64,000 bases of DNA from Oxytricha trifallax. Taxonomy: Eukaryota > Ciliophora > Spirotrichea > Sporadotrichida > Oxytrichidae. Below the pieces are notes generated by a model, which had not been told where the DNA came from, did not search any database, and saw nothing but the letters and a program-made list of their open reading frames with translations. The stretch covers positions 1-64,000 of the forward strand of contig ARYC01000706.1 in assembly GCA_000711775.1 (NCBI GenBank). The letters are read 5' to 3'. The translations under genes were made by a program, and so were the position numbers. Shown one piece after another: positions 48,096 through 61,195 of the stretch. The first letter of the stretch is position 1; each line of letters starts with the position of its first letter.

Positions 48096-49150
48096 GACTA
48101 GCAAATACAAATTTCATTAATTATAGTAAAGAATAAAAGTACAAAATTTTTAGTGAGGAAGAGATCCAAGATGAACAGAGCAAAGCTAGAAATGAGAGTT
48201 CTGGGAACGAGTACTAGAAGTCTGATAAGCACACTGAGACCAAAGCAAGAATAAAATGGACTTTAAATTAAGAAGTAGTGAAACCGATATAGTTCCGCTA
48301 AACAAGCAGATGGAATTTATGAGCACAAAAATGATTCAAAATTTATCACTAGCAAAGGAATTAATGAATCCTAGATCCAATCATTTGACAAAGAAGGAGA
48401 TGGCTTTGCACGTATAAGAGGACTAATTAGAGTTTATAATCTCAATGATCTCTCGTAAGAGTAAAGCTCGAATTGAAATAAATTATAACTAGAATAGTTT
48501 GCAAAAAATAATTTGAATGGTCTCAATTATGTGTGTCTCTAGCACGTGGACAAAAATTATGACAGCATTGGTATGAAGATTCAAAGAAAAAGTATAAGCA
48601 AGGATAAATTGAGTAAAAGAATGGATATTGAAAATTTTGGGACATAAAGACAGCATAATTGGAGAAAAAATAACAGCTTATAATTGAATCTTTTTGACTT
48701 TATCCCATGCAAACATATTTAAAAGACCTAATTGAAATTTTCTTATGATAAGGTAAAGAAAGTTTAATTTATTCAAAAAAAACTTATACTATTTATACTT
48801 TCAAAGGTGGTCATGAAAGATTATAGATATTAGAGTGCTGAAAAGACCATCAGATTAATTAACTGGAAGTCATAGAATGGCAAATCATTGAAATTCGCAG
48901 GAGATATTTATGGAATAATATCGTTTAGTTGTCTAAGCAATCTGAAAAACTCCAAAGACTTGTTTGTCGTTAAAATTGACAGAAACTCCAAAATGGTAGA
49001 AATTTACTAGTCTCTATAATAAATTGATTGGTAATCTAGCTTAAATCCAAAAGTAACTAAATAATTAATGAAATAACTGAAAGAGCTATCAGTAATGGTT
49101 TTAGGTAAAATGACTAAAAAATTAAAAAAAAGATTAACCAGGTAGGTGAT
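48096..49150 (+). pseudogene. Decayed unknown gene
   Basis: Several long plus-strand blocks: IFSEEEIQDEQSKARNESSG, DKHTETKARIKWTLNQEVVK, KGINESQIQSFDKEGDGFAR, LFVVKIDRNSKMVEIYQSLQ and VMVLGKMTKKLKKRLTRQ. Frames change at least three times. Charged, Gln-rich composition; no domain recognised. Confidence 0.35.
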
Positions 49151-49862
49151 ACAGAAGATTGAGGAGTGATTGCAATGTTGATAATAAACCTTCTTGCATT
49201 GAAAATTTCCGAGACTTATTATTTTTAATTTTCACTAATGACTGGATTATCATGTAGTAAAGTTACCATGATGAGTAAAAGCTTAGATAATATCGGATAT
49301 TAATGAAGTTTTTATTGGCACTATTAATAAATTAATTTATTTAGAAGAATCAAAAAGTACAATTTCTCGAAATTTTGACCATTTCAAAAACATAATAATT
49401 ATGAAATTGCTCAGATAAAATTTAACAAATAATATAGTGATATATATATATAATTTATTCAAAATAGAATTATATATTATAATAATAATCTGATTATGAT
49501 GATTATCTAAGTTATACTAAAAATATGGCATATTTTTAAATGTTAAATTTAAATATAATTTTATTTGAAATTACATTTTCTTTTGAAATTTAAAATATTC
49601 AATTTCATGATCAATAATCTATTATAGTTATACTTTGACTGAGTAACTAAATTAATATATTTGTTTCTTACAATTTAGAGAAAGAATACTTTTTTATTTT
49701 TGAAAGAAAATTATATATTAAAAATAGCCTGAATATATTCTTTATTTACAATTCGATAAAAATTTAAGTTACTACTTATAATGTAAAACATGGAAGTCAA
49801 GGAAGAAAAAATAGATCAGTAGATCAAGAATAGCAATTAAAAACAATGAATTCACGAGAAAC

Positions 49863-50294
49863 ATGGGTTTCAAAGAGCGGATAAAAAAGGCGGTATCAGC
49901 AGAGACAGTACAGCACAATTATCTAAGAGAATAATGGGACGATATAGATCTGAGGAGTGCACTAAAAGCAACATCAAGCTGGGCAGAGTAGATTGATTGC
50001 GAATAGGAATTCAGTAAAATAGTCGAAGAGATTTCAGAAGTAGAGTAATATTTGTTTAAAGGCAGTATAGGATCACATCATGAGATTAAGCAGTAAAAGA
50101 AGGAAGAGCAAAAATTTGATCATGTATAGGAGAATAGGTAGAAAATTCATATTCACATGAGAAAGACGAGAAAGTTGAAGACAAAGGGAAACATAAGAAG
50201 AGAACAGATATAAAGATTATAGAATGAACTAACAGTAAATCTCACCACTACAAGGTAAAAAAGAATTTAAGACTTGACATACATATATAAATGA
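49863..50294 (+). CDS. Intact 143-aa ORF, probable coiled coil
   Basis: From ATG 49,863 to TGA 50,292-50,294 the frame is unbroken with TAA/TAG as Gln, which matters here because many codons are TAA or TAG. It starts MGFKERIKKAVSAETVQHNY, has a Trp/Asp-rich segment (EQWDDIDLRSALKATSSWAE), then a long charged helix (EEISEVEQYLF; QKKEEQKFDHVQENRQKIHI) and a basic tail. The open frame extends somewhat upstream of the ATG. No family recognised. It could be a real gene or a young element ORF. Confidence 0.45.
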
Positions 50295-50299
50295 AAATT

Positions 50300-52430
50300 T
50301 ATATATGTTTGTAGATTTTTAAATTTAAATGAATTAAACTAAGTTACTTAATTCTAATTAAAAAATTAATTATTTGTTAAGGTATATCTACTATAATAAT
50401 TGTATTTTACAATTTCAAATCCTTCACAAGACTTCCTTGATTTTTAGCAGAACTAACTTTCTTTTAACCCAGAAAATTTTTTAATAAAGATCTGCAACAA
50501 TTGCATATTCATATTAAACATAAAAAACAGTTCCCATCATCAAATTGTATTTAAAAGTTTATGTTTTTATATCGTTAACACTCGCGAGAATATGTATTTA
50601 AATTATTTATTTTGATATTGGCAAGGTTTATTAGCATCACCCACAAATTACAAAGATGACTATAATTATTAATATTGCATTTGCAAAAGTATAATTAAAA
50701 AAATATTAATTATACTTAATATTTTAATAGAAGTTATATTTGTTCAATCCTAATCAATACGATTCTTTTGTAATATAAAATTCAAAATCAGCTTTATTTT
50801 TCTATTAACTGTTCTATTTTATCTCATTTTTATAACTAGATAATATGACTTTAACTTTGTATGATATGTTTTGTTTATTATTTTTCAAAAATTAATGTCT
50901 TTATATCAACTGCAAAGAAATATGATGGCTCTACAAATCTAAATGTATGTTTTCCTAATTATTAATTTTATATCAACCAAATATCACATTGACAAGGTTT
51001 AAACAAAATTTACAACATATAACAATTAGATCAAATTTATTTTAATTTTCAAAATTCAATTAAACTAATAACAATAGTAATATATTTGGATATTAAATAT
51101 ATTTACTTTTGAAAATGTTCATATTTTTGGTCTACATGATTTCTAAGATAATATTTTAGTCTTTATTCTTGAATTCTTATTTTAATAAAAACTTCACGGA
51201 CAACAAATATCACATTACTATAATAGTAAATTCTTTATTCCTTTAAAATTGATTTTCATCATTAAATAAGAATATTCTCAATAATTTAAATAAATATGAA
51301 ATTCTAGTAAACTCAACAATTTCACTTTAAACTGAAATTATTTATACATAATTAAAAAATAAAAAAACAGCTCAACTAAAATCAAAACCATACTTCATAA
51401 GAATTTTATAATCAATTTTTAAATTAACTGAACTTAAATTGCTTTATTTGATGCAGCAATGCTTTTACATTTTTATTACTAAAAGTGCTAATTATTCTTG
51501 ACCAAATTTTAATTATTATAAATAAGTCTTCAAAGTTAAGCTTCTCTCAGATAATAAATAGCTAAATGTATAAAATGACACTTCTTATAATGATTGAGAT
51601 AATTTATAATTATTATTATTTAGATAATATATTTTGTAATTTTATTAATATACTTTATTATCTAATCTAATAGATTTAAAAATTGAACCATTACAATTTA
51701 CAATGCCAGTCAAGGCTTTTGATTGTAGCAAACTTGCAATTACTCAGTCTTATTAAGCTCTTGATTCAGATTCAAACTCCTTTTATACTTTATGTAATTT
51801 TAAATAGTTAAAGAATGTTACTCTATATTGTGGTTTTTATGAGGATTTTACCCATAAAAACAGTTTGGGGGATTGATTTTTAGACTCCATCAAATTAAAG
51901 TTTGATTTAAGGCTAACTCTAGATAGATTTTGAAATATTATTCTGCTACTGTCATTACAATTCAAATGATCCTTAAGAAGACAAATAGGCAATAACATTA
52001 CTTACTAGTATTATAAAAAAAGGAATGTTTATAATTTATATATTTCCATGAAATATTTTAAGAACTGAATAATACATTTATGGATAGATAAAGAGGAATT
52101 TAATATATTATAATGAGATAAGTTAAAAAAAGGATATAAACTTTTTGAAATCATGTTATCAATATATAAATACTATAAAAGAGTAAATTGTTTTCAAATA
52201 AGGAAGGTTTTTAACTTAAATTCAATATATTTGGGTCACTAATAATATATATTTCAATTGAATAACTCTAATGATGTACTTTTTTTAATATTAATTCTAG
52301 TCATTAGCAAAATTCAAAATAATTATATATTCTGCATAGAGTCCTTAATATATAATATCTCTAATAATAACTAGTTATTTAACAAAATAATAATTTATTT
52401 AAAAAGCATCACAGCCATAAATAGAGACTG
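50300..52430. other. AT-rich stretch, no gene seen
   Basis: No supported feature. Confidence 0.45.
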
Positions 52431-52439
52431 CTTTATCTC

Positions 52440-53381
52440 GGCCTTCTTGACCCTAGCGACTTGAAAAACTGTAGTAAGTCTACGTGTCTTTAGTGCGGTT
52501 GCCATCCATCAAGGCACTTCTACTGGTCTTTTAGCAGGCAGCAAGAAATGGGAAGAAGAATGTTGAGGCATAGATGTATTTACCATTCAATGCAATAATA
52601 TTACTAAAAGCAACATTGTTAGTTTTCTAAAATCATATATGGCTTCGTAGGAATTTACAATAAAATGACTATCTTTAGCAATAATTACTGTACTTGAGGC
52701 TCTTTGAACTGTTGTATGCTAGTTTAAGCTAAGACAAACAGCACTTATCGCAATGTGAAAATTAGAATAGCATTTCGTAGCAACTTCACTAGATGAGATT
52801 TCTAGTATAAGCTCAAGGATTGAAAGAGTAGTAGTCATATAAATTATTGTATTCATTGCTAAATAAACACATATCAACTTAAACTCTCTATGCAATTGAG
52901 CCTGTTCCCTTTGGATGAAAAGAAGTCAAATATGAACTCTAAAGTACTATATAAGTGAAAACTCCATCGGAGTGGAAACCAACGAGCGCAGCGTGGATTG
53001 CATATTTTCTCAGTATCAACTACAATTTTATTCAAAAAGAAATTGCACTGTAATTGAAACTCTTTAGATAGAAGGAGAATCTGCAAAGGCACTCTACACT
53101 ACAATTTAGGGGAAATGCTTATGCGGGATAGGAATAGTTTAGCAAACTTAAGAGATTTGCAGGCTTAATATTTATGCTTTTCTCTTAATATCCGAAATCA
53201 TCAGCTCTATAAGTGTAAACATTAATTGGGGAAATTTCAATGCTCGTTTGGAAAGCAATGATTCTCGATTATCTTGGCTTTCCGAAGAGATGTCTGAGTT
53301 GGACATTCCACCGTCGTGTGATAGCATCTGCTGCGTCGAATAGTGCCCCTGGTTTGCCGTAGCGTTGCCATAACCCCACAT
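52440..53381 (-). pseudogene. Unknown minus-strand gene, probably decayed
   Basis: A GC-richer region. From ATG 53,381 the minus strand reads MWGYGNATANQGHYSTQQML then SHDGGMSNSDISSESQDNRE, a Gly/Asn/Ser/Gln-rich start typical of hypotrich proteins, to about 53,145. Further blocks in other frames: PLQILLLSKEFQLQCNFFLN (about 53,080) and TTLSILELILEISSSEVATK (about 52,830), and near 52,500 MATALKTRRLTTVFQVARVK. The order suggests one gene broken by frameshifts or interrupted by AT-rich inserts. No confident family. Confidence 0.35.
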
Positions 53382-53616
53382 TTCGATTGCAAAATTGGAA
53401 GTCTAAAATGCCTAAGTGCTCATGCTTAGACCAGCTGCCAAGATTAAACTTGATTAAGTTAAAAGATCATTCCCAGATATGGTGCCTCAAGAAGCTCTCG
53501 ATAAGTGCAGCAAGATGGTCTACTAACAATTCTCCAATAGTTACAAAAATTAAATGGGTCAAGGAATTGTCTATAAAAGATAATTAACAAATATCTCTAC
53601 CTACTCAGCCCAATGA
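53290..53616 (+). CDS. Unknown 108-aa ORF, overlaps the opposite-strand gene
   Basis: Open from ATG 53,290 to TGA 53,614-53,616 with TAA/TAG as Gln. The first third is probably a shadow of the minus-strand gene; the rest looks real (AAKIKLDQVKRSFPDMVPQE, CSKMVYQQFSNSYKNQMGQG). Both cannot be fully coding as drawn. Not recognised. Confidence 0.3.
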
Positions 53617-56600
53617 ACACCTTTATTTCATAGAAATGACATGAAATCGACAAAATAAGAGTCATTACTAGAAGTAAAGGATGTAATATTCAATAAATGA
53701 GTTGATCTATTGGGGTTTCAAATAGAGTCAACATTTGGAGAGTAAAATAGGTATGACTTATCAACCAAAACATTGGAACTGCATCAAATGGAGATTTTTA
53801 ACAAGGAACCACTAAGCAATATTTTTATTTGACCATTAAACCATAAATATCAAGAGAGCTCAAATTAACAAATGTATCTAAATATATTTCGTGTATAACT
53901 TAAAGAAATAGTTGGTTTATTTAATTTTCTATTCCTCAAATTTTCGCAATTTTTTATTGTTTTTTAGTAATAATAGAAATAATGTTTAATATAAAGTATA
54001 TATCAAGTTTCAAAAAAAATTCATTGAAAGATTTCCTCTAAATAGCACTTTATAAACTTTCTTTATCTAAAATATAGAAGCATGTTGTGATTATCTTAAG
54101 TCTAAGGAACTTAAAAAGGAAACCAAATTTTATTAGAATGCTCTATTATTAATATAGTATATTCAAAATGGGGAAATTGTAATTTTTAAATATAAATTTA
54201 TATTTAAAAATTACAATTTCCCCATTTTGAATATGCTATATTAATATTTGTTAATTAGTTTATGAATTACATGTATATTTATTTATATTAATTAGGGCTT
54301 TAATTTTACATTATGGCATTAAATTTTTTAAAATTATAACCCATACTATTGTTTTTATTTTAAGATTAAAATTATGAACTCCTGAGTATTTAGCTCAAAT
54401 GAGTTACACCTAAGAGCTGGGCATGACTAGTAGCGACCCAATAAGTTTTAACCCTAATTTTCATTCCATAATCAAAGATACATTTTTAGCTCCAATCTAA
54501 TTTGTTGTCTCTTTCTTTACCTTCTTTCTGAATCAATGCAATTAATAATGTTTCTATCCAAAATATATAAAATTATATTCAAGAATATATGGAAATTAAT
54601 TTATTGAAATAGAATTTAGATTGATATAAACAAATAGCATGCATACTCTATTTTTCTAATCATTGTTGAAAGAAATTTAAATTATAAAACTTATGAGTGG
54701 ATCTCTCTTTTTTATTAACTATTATACCTATTATAATAAAAATAATTTTATTTATAAATATTCAAGCAATCGGGAAAGCTACAATTGTTTTTAATAAATC
54801 GACTTCCAAATAAATCAAAAATTAATATTTTAAATAGCAAAATAAATGAGAATAAAACTTTGAATAAAAAATGAATCTTATGATTAAGAAACTACTAACA
54901 ATATGTTCAAAGCTTTCCTCATATTGACAATTTAATAGTTAATCCTTGATATTTCCTTTCTACTACTAAGGTAATAAATCTTTTATGAGTCTCTATTTGC
55001 TTTTAAATCCTTTTAAGAAATTTTTCTTATCATGCTTAAACAAATATCCCATTTACACACAGATAACCAAGATAAAGCTTTAAGAAGCTATCGTGGTATT
55101 AGTTTTAGAAAATTATTAAGCTCTTGAGATTTGTAATATCTATTTTTAATATGCTTATTCACACACTTTCCTTAATCTTTTGACTTAAGTCTTACTAAAT
55201 TCTTAATTCTAAATTAAATTATGCGTTATATCAGTGGAGTTGTAGAGATAAACTTGAGGATTGTGATGAATGATCTTTAAGTATTTAGATATGGAAGCTC
55301 TACTTAACAGGGACCAAGGCACAATTCTGCGTATTAAAGATGCTGATGACTAAACCGTAACAATACTAATGTCAGCTTTTACTATGAATTTTAAGTGTTT
55401 TAGAAAATATGGCTGAGTTAATTTACATTAAGATTCAATGAAGAACTATATTAAATTATAGAAAATATTCATGCAAAGCTAAGAAAACCAAAAATTAAAA
55501 AACAGAACTTAAATGAACCTTCATAAATGAAATATTCACTCTTACAATATGATATTGATCTTGAGCAAGAGATATAAATTTGTAAAATTATAATGAGCAA
55601 ACTATTTCCATTTGATTAGCCATTAAAAATGATTAGGTAGCAAAATAATACTGATAAATAGGGCGAAGGCTATTAACAATAGGAGCTGATATAATGGAAA
55701 ATACAATATTATCCATCTGCAACGTAACTACGGCATCTCTAGGCTAACAAAGCTTGCGAGAGTTCAGTCTCCTAAAAGACTAAAAGATTCCAAATCGTTT
55801 ATTAGATTTATTAGTAAAAATGCTCTGAAAAGTATGTCAAAAATATTTCTAAATATATTAAGAGCATTTTTGTGAATTAGCTGATGATTCTCAGAGAATT
55901 AATGATTAGTAAAGCTAATAGCAATAAATAAGAAAAATATGTTACTTTTTTTTAAAAAAAAAACTAAAGAAACTCATTCAATTATTAGAAATCATAAATA
56001 TCATTAACTTTTTATGTGGCAAAAATCCAATCAGAGCTTTCTTGAAACTATATATAGGAATACATGCTCTTGAGACAAACAAAACAGCATCAATTTGGAG
56101 AGGAAATCTATCTGAAAATAGCTAAAGCATGTTAGAATTTCTGATAAAGTTTAATATTACGCATATATAATATTTTGATAAAGTTAGTTTAGTGTTTTCA
56201 TAATCAGATATACAAAATGAATCAATATATTAAAACAAGTTTATTTGTATAATTTTGATTTATATAGAGATGAGTCAAAACTCATAGATAAAATACTAAT
56301 TAAGAATTCAATAATTCTTATTGCTTAAGACCTTATTTTGAGAAAATTCTTGGAATAATACTAAAAACTCTGTTTAATTTTGTTGAAGATTTTTTTTAAA
56401 TATGAGCATTGAAAATATTCAGAGCATATTCAGATTTTGAGGGTATGTTAAAAATATTAGAGAAATAATCATTAAAATTTGGGAATATTTTGACCACAAT
56501 GACTAATCTTGGTTAATAACCCATATATCTGTATAACTGATAATACCCAATCTGAATATAGTTAACAAAAAAGAATTAAAATTGGGAGTTTCAGATAAGT

Positions 56601-57760
56601 TACTTGAATTTCAAAAGAGAAAGGTATTAAAAACTAACCAGAATTATTGACATGGTTATACGTAAAATTTAATTGAAATTACTTTAACTTTAGCTGAGAT
56701 ATTTAATAAAATCAACTATGAGAGTGGCTAAATACGAATCTTAGAGCGTTTGCTTATCTTTAATTTTTTGTTGTTGTATAAATAGCACCTCAGTTGTGTA
56801 ATGTGGAGCAAAATAGGCTCCAAATTATAAAATTCTGAAGAGAAAACTGTAAGACTCTTTTATGTGTTATTATTGGTGTATCATTGTGTGTTTGGAAGAA
56901 GTAGGATAAGTATTTTCTTAAAATTTAAAAATAATTTAAAAGTCATTAAAATGCACGAATCAAATGTGGTAAGTAATTCAAAATTATCTATTAATATTTA
57001 TAAGTATTATTTTTCCTATTATATTAAATCCTATATATAAACTTCAATAAAATGTTTAGGCATAATCCCCAGAATTAGTTTCAGTATAACATCAATATAA
57101 TGTTAATAGTAATAATTATTGATATTTATGCTGCTAAATTGACTAATTTATCAATAATTTATTTAACTATATATTTGTAATTTTACAAACTATTTTCCTG
57201 ATTTCTTGGATGATTAAAAGTATTTTATGTCATTTAAAAGCCTTCAGTTAATTATATGAAAAGCTACTTATAAAAGAGCTCATAAAAAAATTAAAATTAT
57301 CATGTAAGGAATTAAGAAAGAAAGTGCAAATATAGCAATTTAAACAATATTAATAAAATTATTGAAATTTTGTGGAAATATCAATAATTCTATAGTGTTT
57401 AAATCAAGGATTTATTATATTAAGAATATAAGAATGGTACCAGTTTCATACTCCCACCTATATTTTTATCAATCTTACACGCCCCTAAATTTATATATTT
57501 GTAAATATAAAAAAGCATTCTATAAACTAAATAAATTTAGGTCAAAGATTGGAGAAAAAAATAGCCTAATAACACTCTCAGTAACGTTACCCCCTTATGA
57601 AGTATCAATTAATTAAATAATTCAAATACTATGTGCATTTTTAAAATAAATTTCTTGACTTTTTAAATAAAATTTATTTTTATAAATTGTTTTTTATATT
57701 AAGAAACTTGCTTGACTTATCTAAAAGAAATCTAATCTCTTTAAATAATTAAAATTTCAC
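53617..57760. other. AT-rich stretch with scattered coding-like scraps
   Basis: Apart from the palindrome, short plus-strand blocks such as LNRDQGTILRIKDADDQTVT (about 55,300) and a Gln-rich scrap near 55,650-55,760 look like decayed exons. Nothing long enough to call. Confidence 0.35.
54147..54246. repeat. 100-bp near-perfect palindrome
   Basis: TATTCAAAATGGGGAAATTG and its exact reverse complement flank a centre of alternating TTTAAATATAAATTTATATT; only one or two mismatches over 100 bp. Could be a minimal hairpin element or an assembly foldback. Confidence 0.8.
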
Positions 57761-57768
57761 TAATCACA

Positions 57769-57985
57769 ATGGAGTTCCTCACTGAACCAAGATCTCCAGC
57801 AAGACAGCTTTGTTGCTATCTATAGCAGTGGTTTTAGCATCAGCAAGTAAAAGCAGTATATCTTTACAGCAGGAATGTCAAGAATAAAGTGGCAATAATC
57901 ATGATGATTCTGAAGAGTACAAACAAAAGAAATTGATATGATAAAATTACTGCAAATAGAGAAAAATTAAGCAATAAAAGTGGCT
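57769..57985 (+). CDS. Small unknown exon pair
   Basis: ATG 57,769 starts MEFLTEPRSPARQLCCYLQQ. A 23-nt intron (GTAAAA..TTTACAG) would join QHQ to QECQEQSGNNHDDSEEYKQK. Short and unrecognised. Confidence 0.25.
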
Positions 57986-57989
57986 CGAT

Positions 57990-59034
57990 ATCTGAATCTC
58001 GCTATGAATAGCAGTTAGTTTCTTAAATTCATTTAAATTTCATTATCTTCATTTCAAATACATTTTAAATTAATATAATTAATGTATTCTACAGCAAAAC
58101 AGGTTAAATAAGGGAAAGTACCTATAAAATAATATAAATTACTATAAATTTTAAAAATATAAAAATTCTAATTAATTTTAAATTATTCACCTAAAATATG
58201 CTATTATTGCTACAAACATAAAATGTAGATTTTATAAAATCTTATTCAATATCTTTCAAATCAAATAGTAAAATATAGAATGTGAGTTTATATTAAAAAG
58301 AGATAAAAGATTTTTACAATTGGAAGTGGCAATATAGGACAGCAAAAGATGACATTGTGAAATACTCGGGGAATACCTAAAATATACTATTTATAGTTAA
58401 AAACATTCGATAGTCTTATTAACAGCTAAAGATTTACCAAAACTTTAATATGAATAACGTAAAATAATAATAAACAAACTCGATTAAAATATAGAATTTA
58501 TAACTGTCCAGTCAAAAGATTTATCCAAAACTATATTAATCTTAAGCTTATCTCCTTCCTCGAGTTTATGATAATTATAAAATAAAACTTGATTAATATT
58601 AATTTCAAAGTTTCGATATCAGCTCTAAGAGCTTTCATAAAAGAAGCTGGATCTTATTTTAAGCAAATTATACTATTTAAGCATATGAGCTAATATCATG
58701 AAATTTAATCTTCAGCGATTAATTCTACATTATATAATTTGTATATTTAATGGAAAAATATAAATTGATATTGAAAAAAATTTTATTAAATTTAGTGATA
58801 TTAATCAAGGCATAGAAGAGGTTGTCTGAAGCATAGTTTTAGGGAAAAAATGTTTTTCCTCCATAGGCATTATTTTCTGGATAGTCTTCTGATAATAATC
58901 AATAAAAGCTGTGACTTTTTACATTTTCCTATAAATATAATTAAAGATAATATTTTTAAAACATTATATAAATCAAATTCATTCCAAAAAAGTCACTTTT
59001 ATAAATATAAAATAAAAATATTTATTCAATATAG
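57990..59034. other. AT-rich stretch, no gene seen
   Basis: No supported feature before the stem-loop at 59,035. Confidence 0.4.
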
Positions 59035-59064
59035 GCGTCTGCAATTTTTATAATCTGCCGACGC
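59035..59064. repeat. GC-rich stem-loop, CGTCGGCA family, copy 2
   Basis: GCGTCTGCA pairs with TGCCGACGC (one mismatch) around an AT loop. The twin is at 25,331-25,361; both are followed by TTGC. Confidence 0.65.
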
Positions 59065-59392
59065 TTGCAGGGGATTTTTAAATTATTTAATTTAATTCAT
59101 AAATTATATACTTATTAAACACAAATTCATGATTCAAAAATCATTTTAATTTTTGTAAATTCTTTTAAATTTATACTTTTCTAAAAAGAATTGCAATAGC
59201 ACCCTTAGACATTCTAACATAACATTCTTACGGAAGTTTTATCTTAATTTTATACTTTTTTTAGATTACTAAATTCTATAAAAATTAGTATAGATCCTTA
59301 AGGATTTCTCATAATTTAAAGGGATTTATAATCCTAAGCTTAACTCATATTACTTTATTAATTTATGATATTTTATTTATATTATAAAAATC

Positions 59393-59556
59393 GGGTGTTG
59401 ACGTCCGTGCCTCCCAGCACCGTCAGGGCCTCCCACCAACGTCAGGGCCTCCCAGTATCGTCAGGTTCTCCCAAAGGGCTTCATGGCCTCCCACCAAAAG
59501 TCGAGACCTCCCAGTCACATCAGGGCCTCCCACCAACGTCAGGGCCTCCCACATTT
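59393..59556 (+). repeat. Left minisatellite TIR array
   Basis: Units such as CCAACGTCAGGGCCTCCCA (twice exact) and GTCACATCAGGGCCTCCCA, 19-20 bp each. The open frame across this array is incidental. Confidence 0.85.
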
Positions 59557-61195
59557 TCTTATCAATAACACAATGATAATTTTATAGAAATTTTAGAATT
59601 AAAAATTTTTTTTTCATTAGTTTTACAGTTCATAAAAAAAGAAAAACTTTTTTTTCCCTAAAATTTGGGTGAGTGCTTAAATACCAAACAAATAATAGAG
59701 AAAAATAACATTGGTGTATTGTTAGTAATTTTTCTCTTTTTACAAATGTATTAATTGAGGTTTAAATTATTTCAGAATCTTCCCCTTAGCAATTTGGTTA
59801 ACATGCAGGTGTATTACAAAGGAGTATAAATTAACTTTTTTACATATTTAAGAAAACAATGTCGCGTTAAATTAATCTTCTAAACAATATAAATGCTTAT
59901 TTTTATAATTAATAACCTAGGATATTGATTAATGTATACAAAAAGTATATTGCTAAATATTTATCTAATTAAATGATAATTTAACATTTTAACTAATAGC
60001 TTATATCAAATTATTAAAGAATTAAGTAAAAAAAATATATATGGATATATAAATTTAAACTTAATTAAATGGTAATATTGAGGACAACTTACTACTCTTT
60101 TTCATTATTTTAAGAACTAGTATTATGAATTTTTCATTTTCAATAATTTAAAGTATAATATAAGTTACTTTTAAACTGTAAACTATCAGTTTCTATTTAC
60201 TGTTTCACTTGAAACTGTAACCGCAATAAACTTTCAATTATTTAGCATATAATATCTATATTTCCTATGATATTTTGTCGCTAAAGTCAGTTATCTAATC
60301 TTTAATAATCATCATTAAAATTGTACAAACTAAAAACCTATATTCAACTTCCTGAAAAAATACGCATATATTAATATATGTACCATAAATTTATAAAATT
60401 CGGATGTTAATTAATGATAAATATTATTAATGTTTAAGAGATCAAAAATAATAAAAAATATTCATTAAAAATCGTTAATATAGAAATTTTTGAGAGATTA
60501 ACGCTAATTATTTTAGTAATTAGTTAAGTATTTAGATTATTGTTAGTTTTAAAACAATTGATAAATGAATATAAACTTAAAATTAATGTATAACAATATA
60601 ATTTTTAAAATTATAATTACTAGTTTCAGGAAAATATCAAAATTTCCTATGCTAAATTGTTTTATTATAATTGAAGATACTAACAATTAAATTTTTAAGT
60701 TTAATGTGTAAATGTAAGCAAATAAATGAAAAGGTTTAAAGTATAGATATTGTAAAAATACACTATTTTTCAAAGGATAAACCTGTGTAAAAATAACATT
60801 ATCTATAAGGATCTAAATTAGAAAACAATTTTAGAATCTAACGTATTTTAGAAATAATGTTGTAATTAAAATTTATAAATAATGATATCACTATTCTAAA
60901 TATTGATCATACTTGCGATATGATTTTGAGTTCTTAAAAATAAAATTTAATAGAATATTAAGGAAATTTGGATCATTCTAAAAAATGAGAATAAATTATT
61001 AATAAAATAGATTTTTGAAAAGTTAACTTTTGAAAAATAATACTAAAATTATATTAGTGTCTTTTTAAGTTTGTATTTAAAAAGTAATTTGTATTTAAAA
61101 AGTAATTTTTATTTAAAAATTAGTATAATTTGAACTAAACTAAAGTTTAATTGAATTATATAAAAAGACTTTAATATCTTTATTATATTAACTTT

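Noticed and set aside
52440..52860. PP2C-type phosphatase
   Set aside because: A few residues recalled the family, but the Asp metal-binding motifs (DGHGG, DSR, DN) are not present in order.
54360..54440. Possible tRNA gene (TAGCTCAAATGAGTTA resembles an A box)
   Set aside because: No proper B box at the right spacing and no convincing acceptor or anticodon stems.
59365..59568. Open frame across the GC-rich array (Ser/Pro-rich)
   Set aside because: Produced by the 19-20 bp tandem units; the same holds for the frames at 61,109-61,390.
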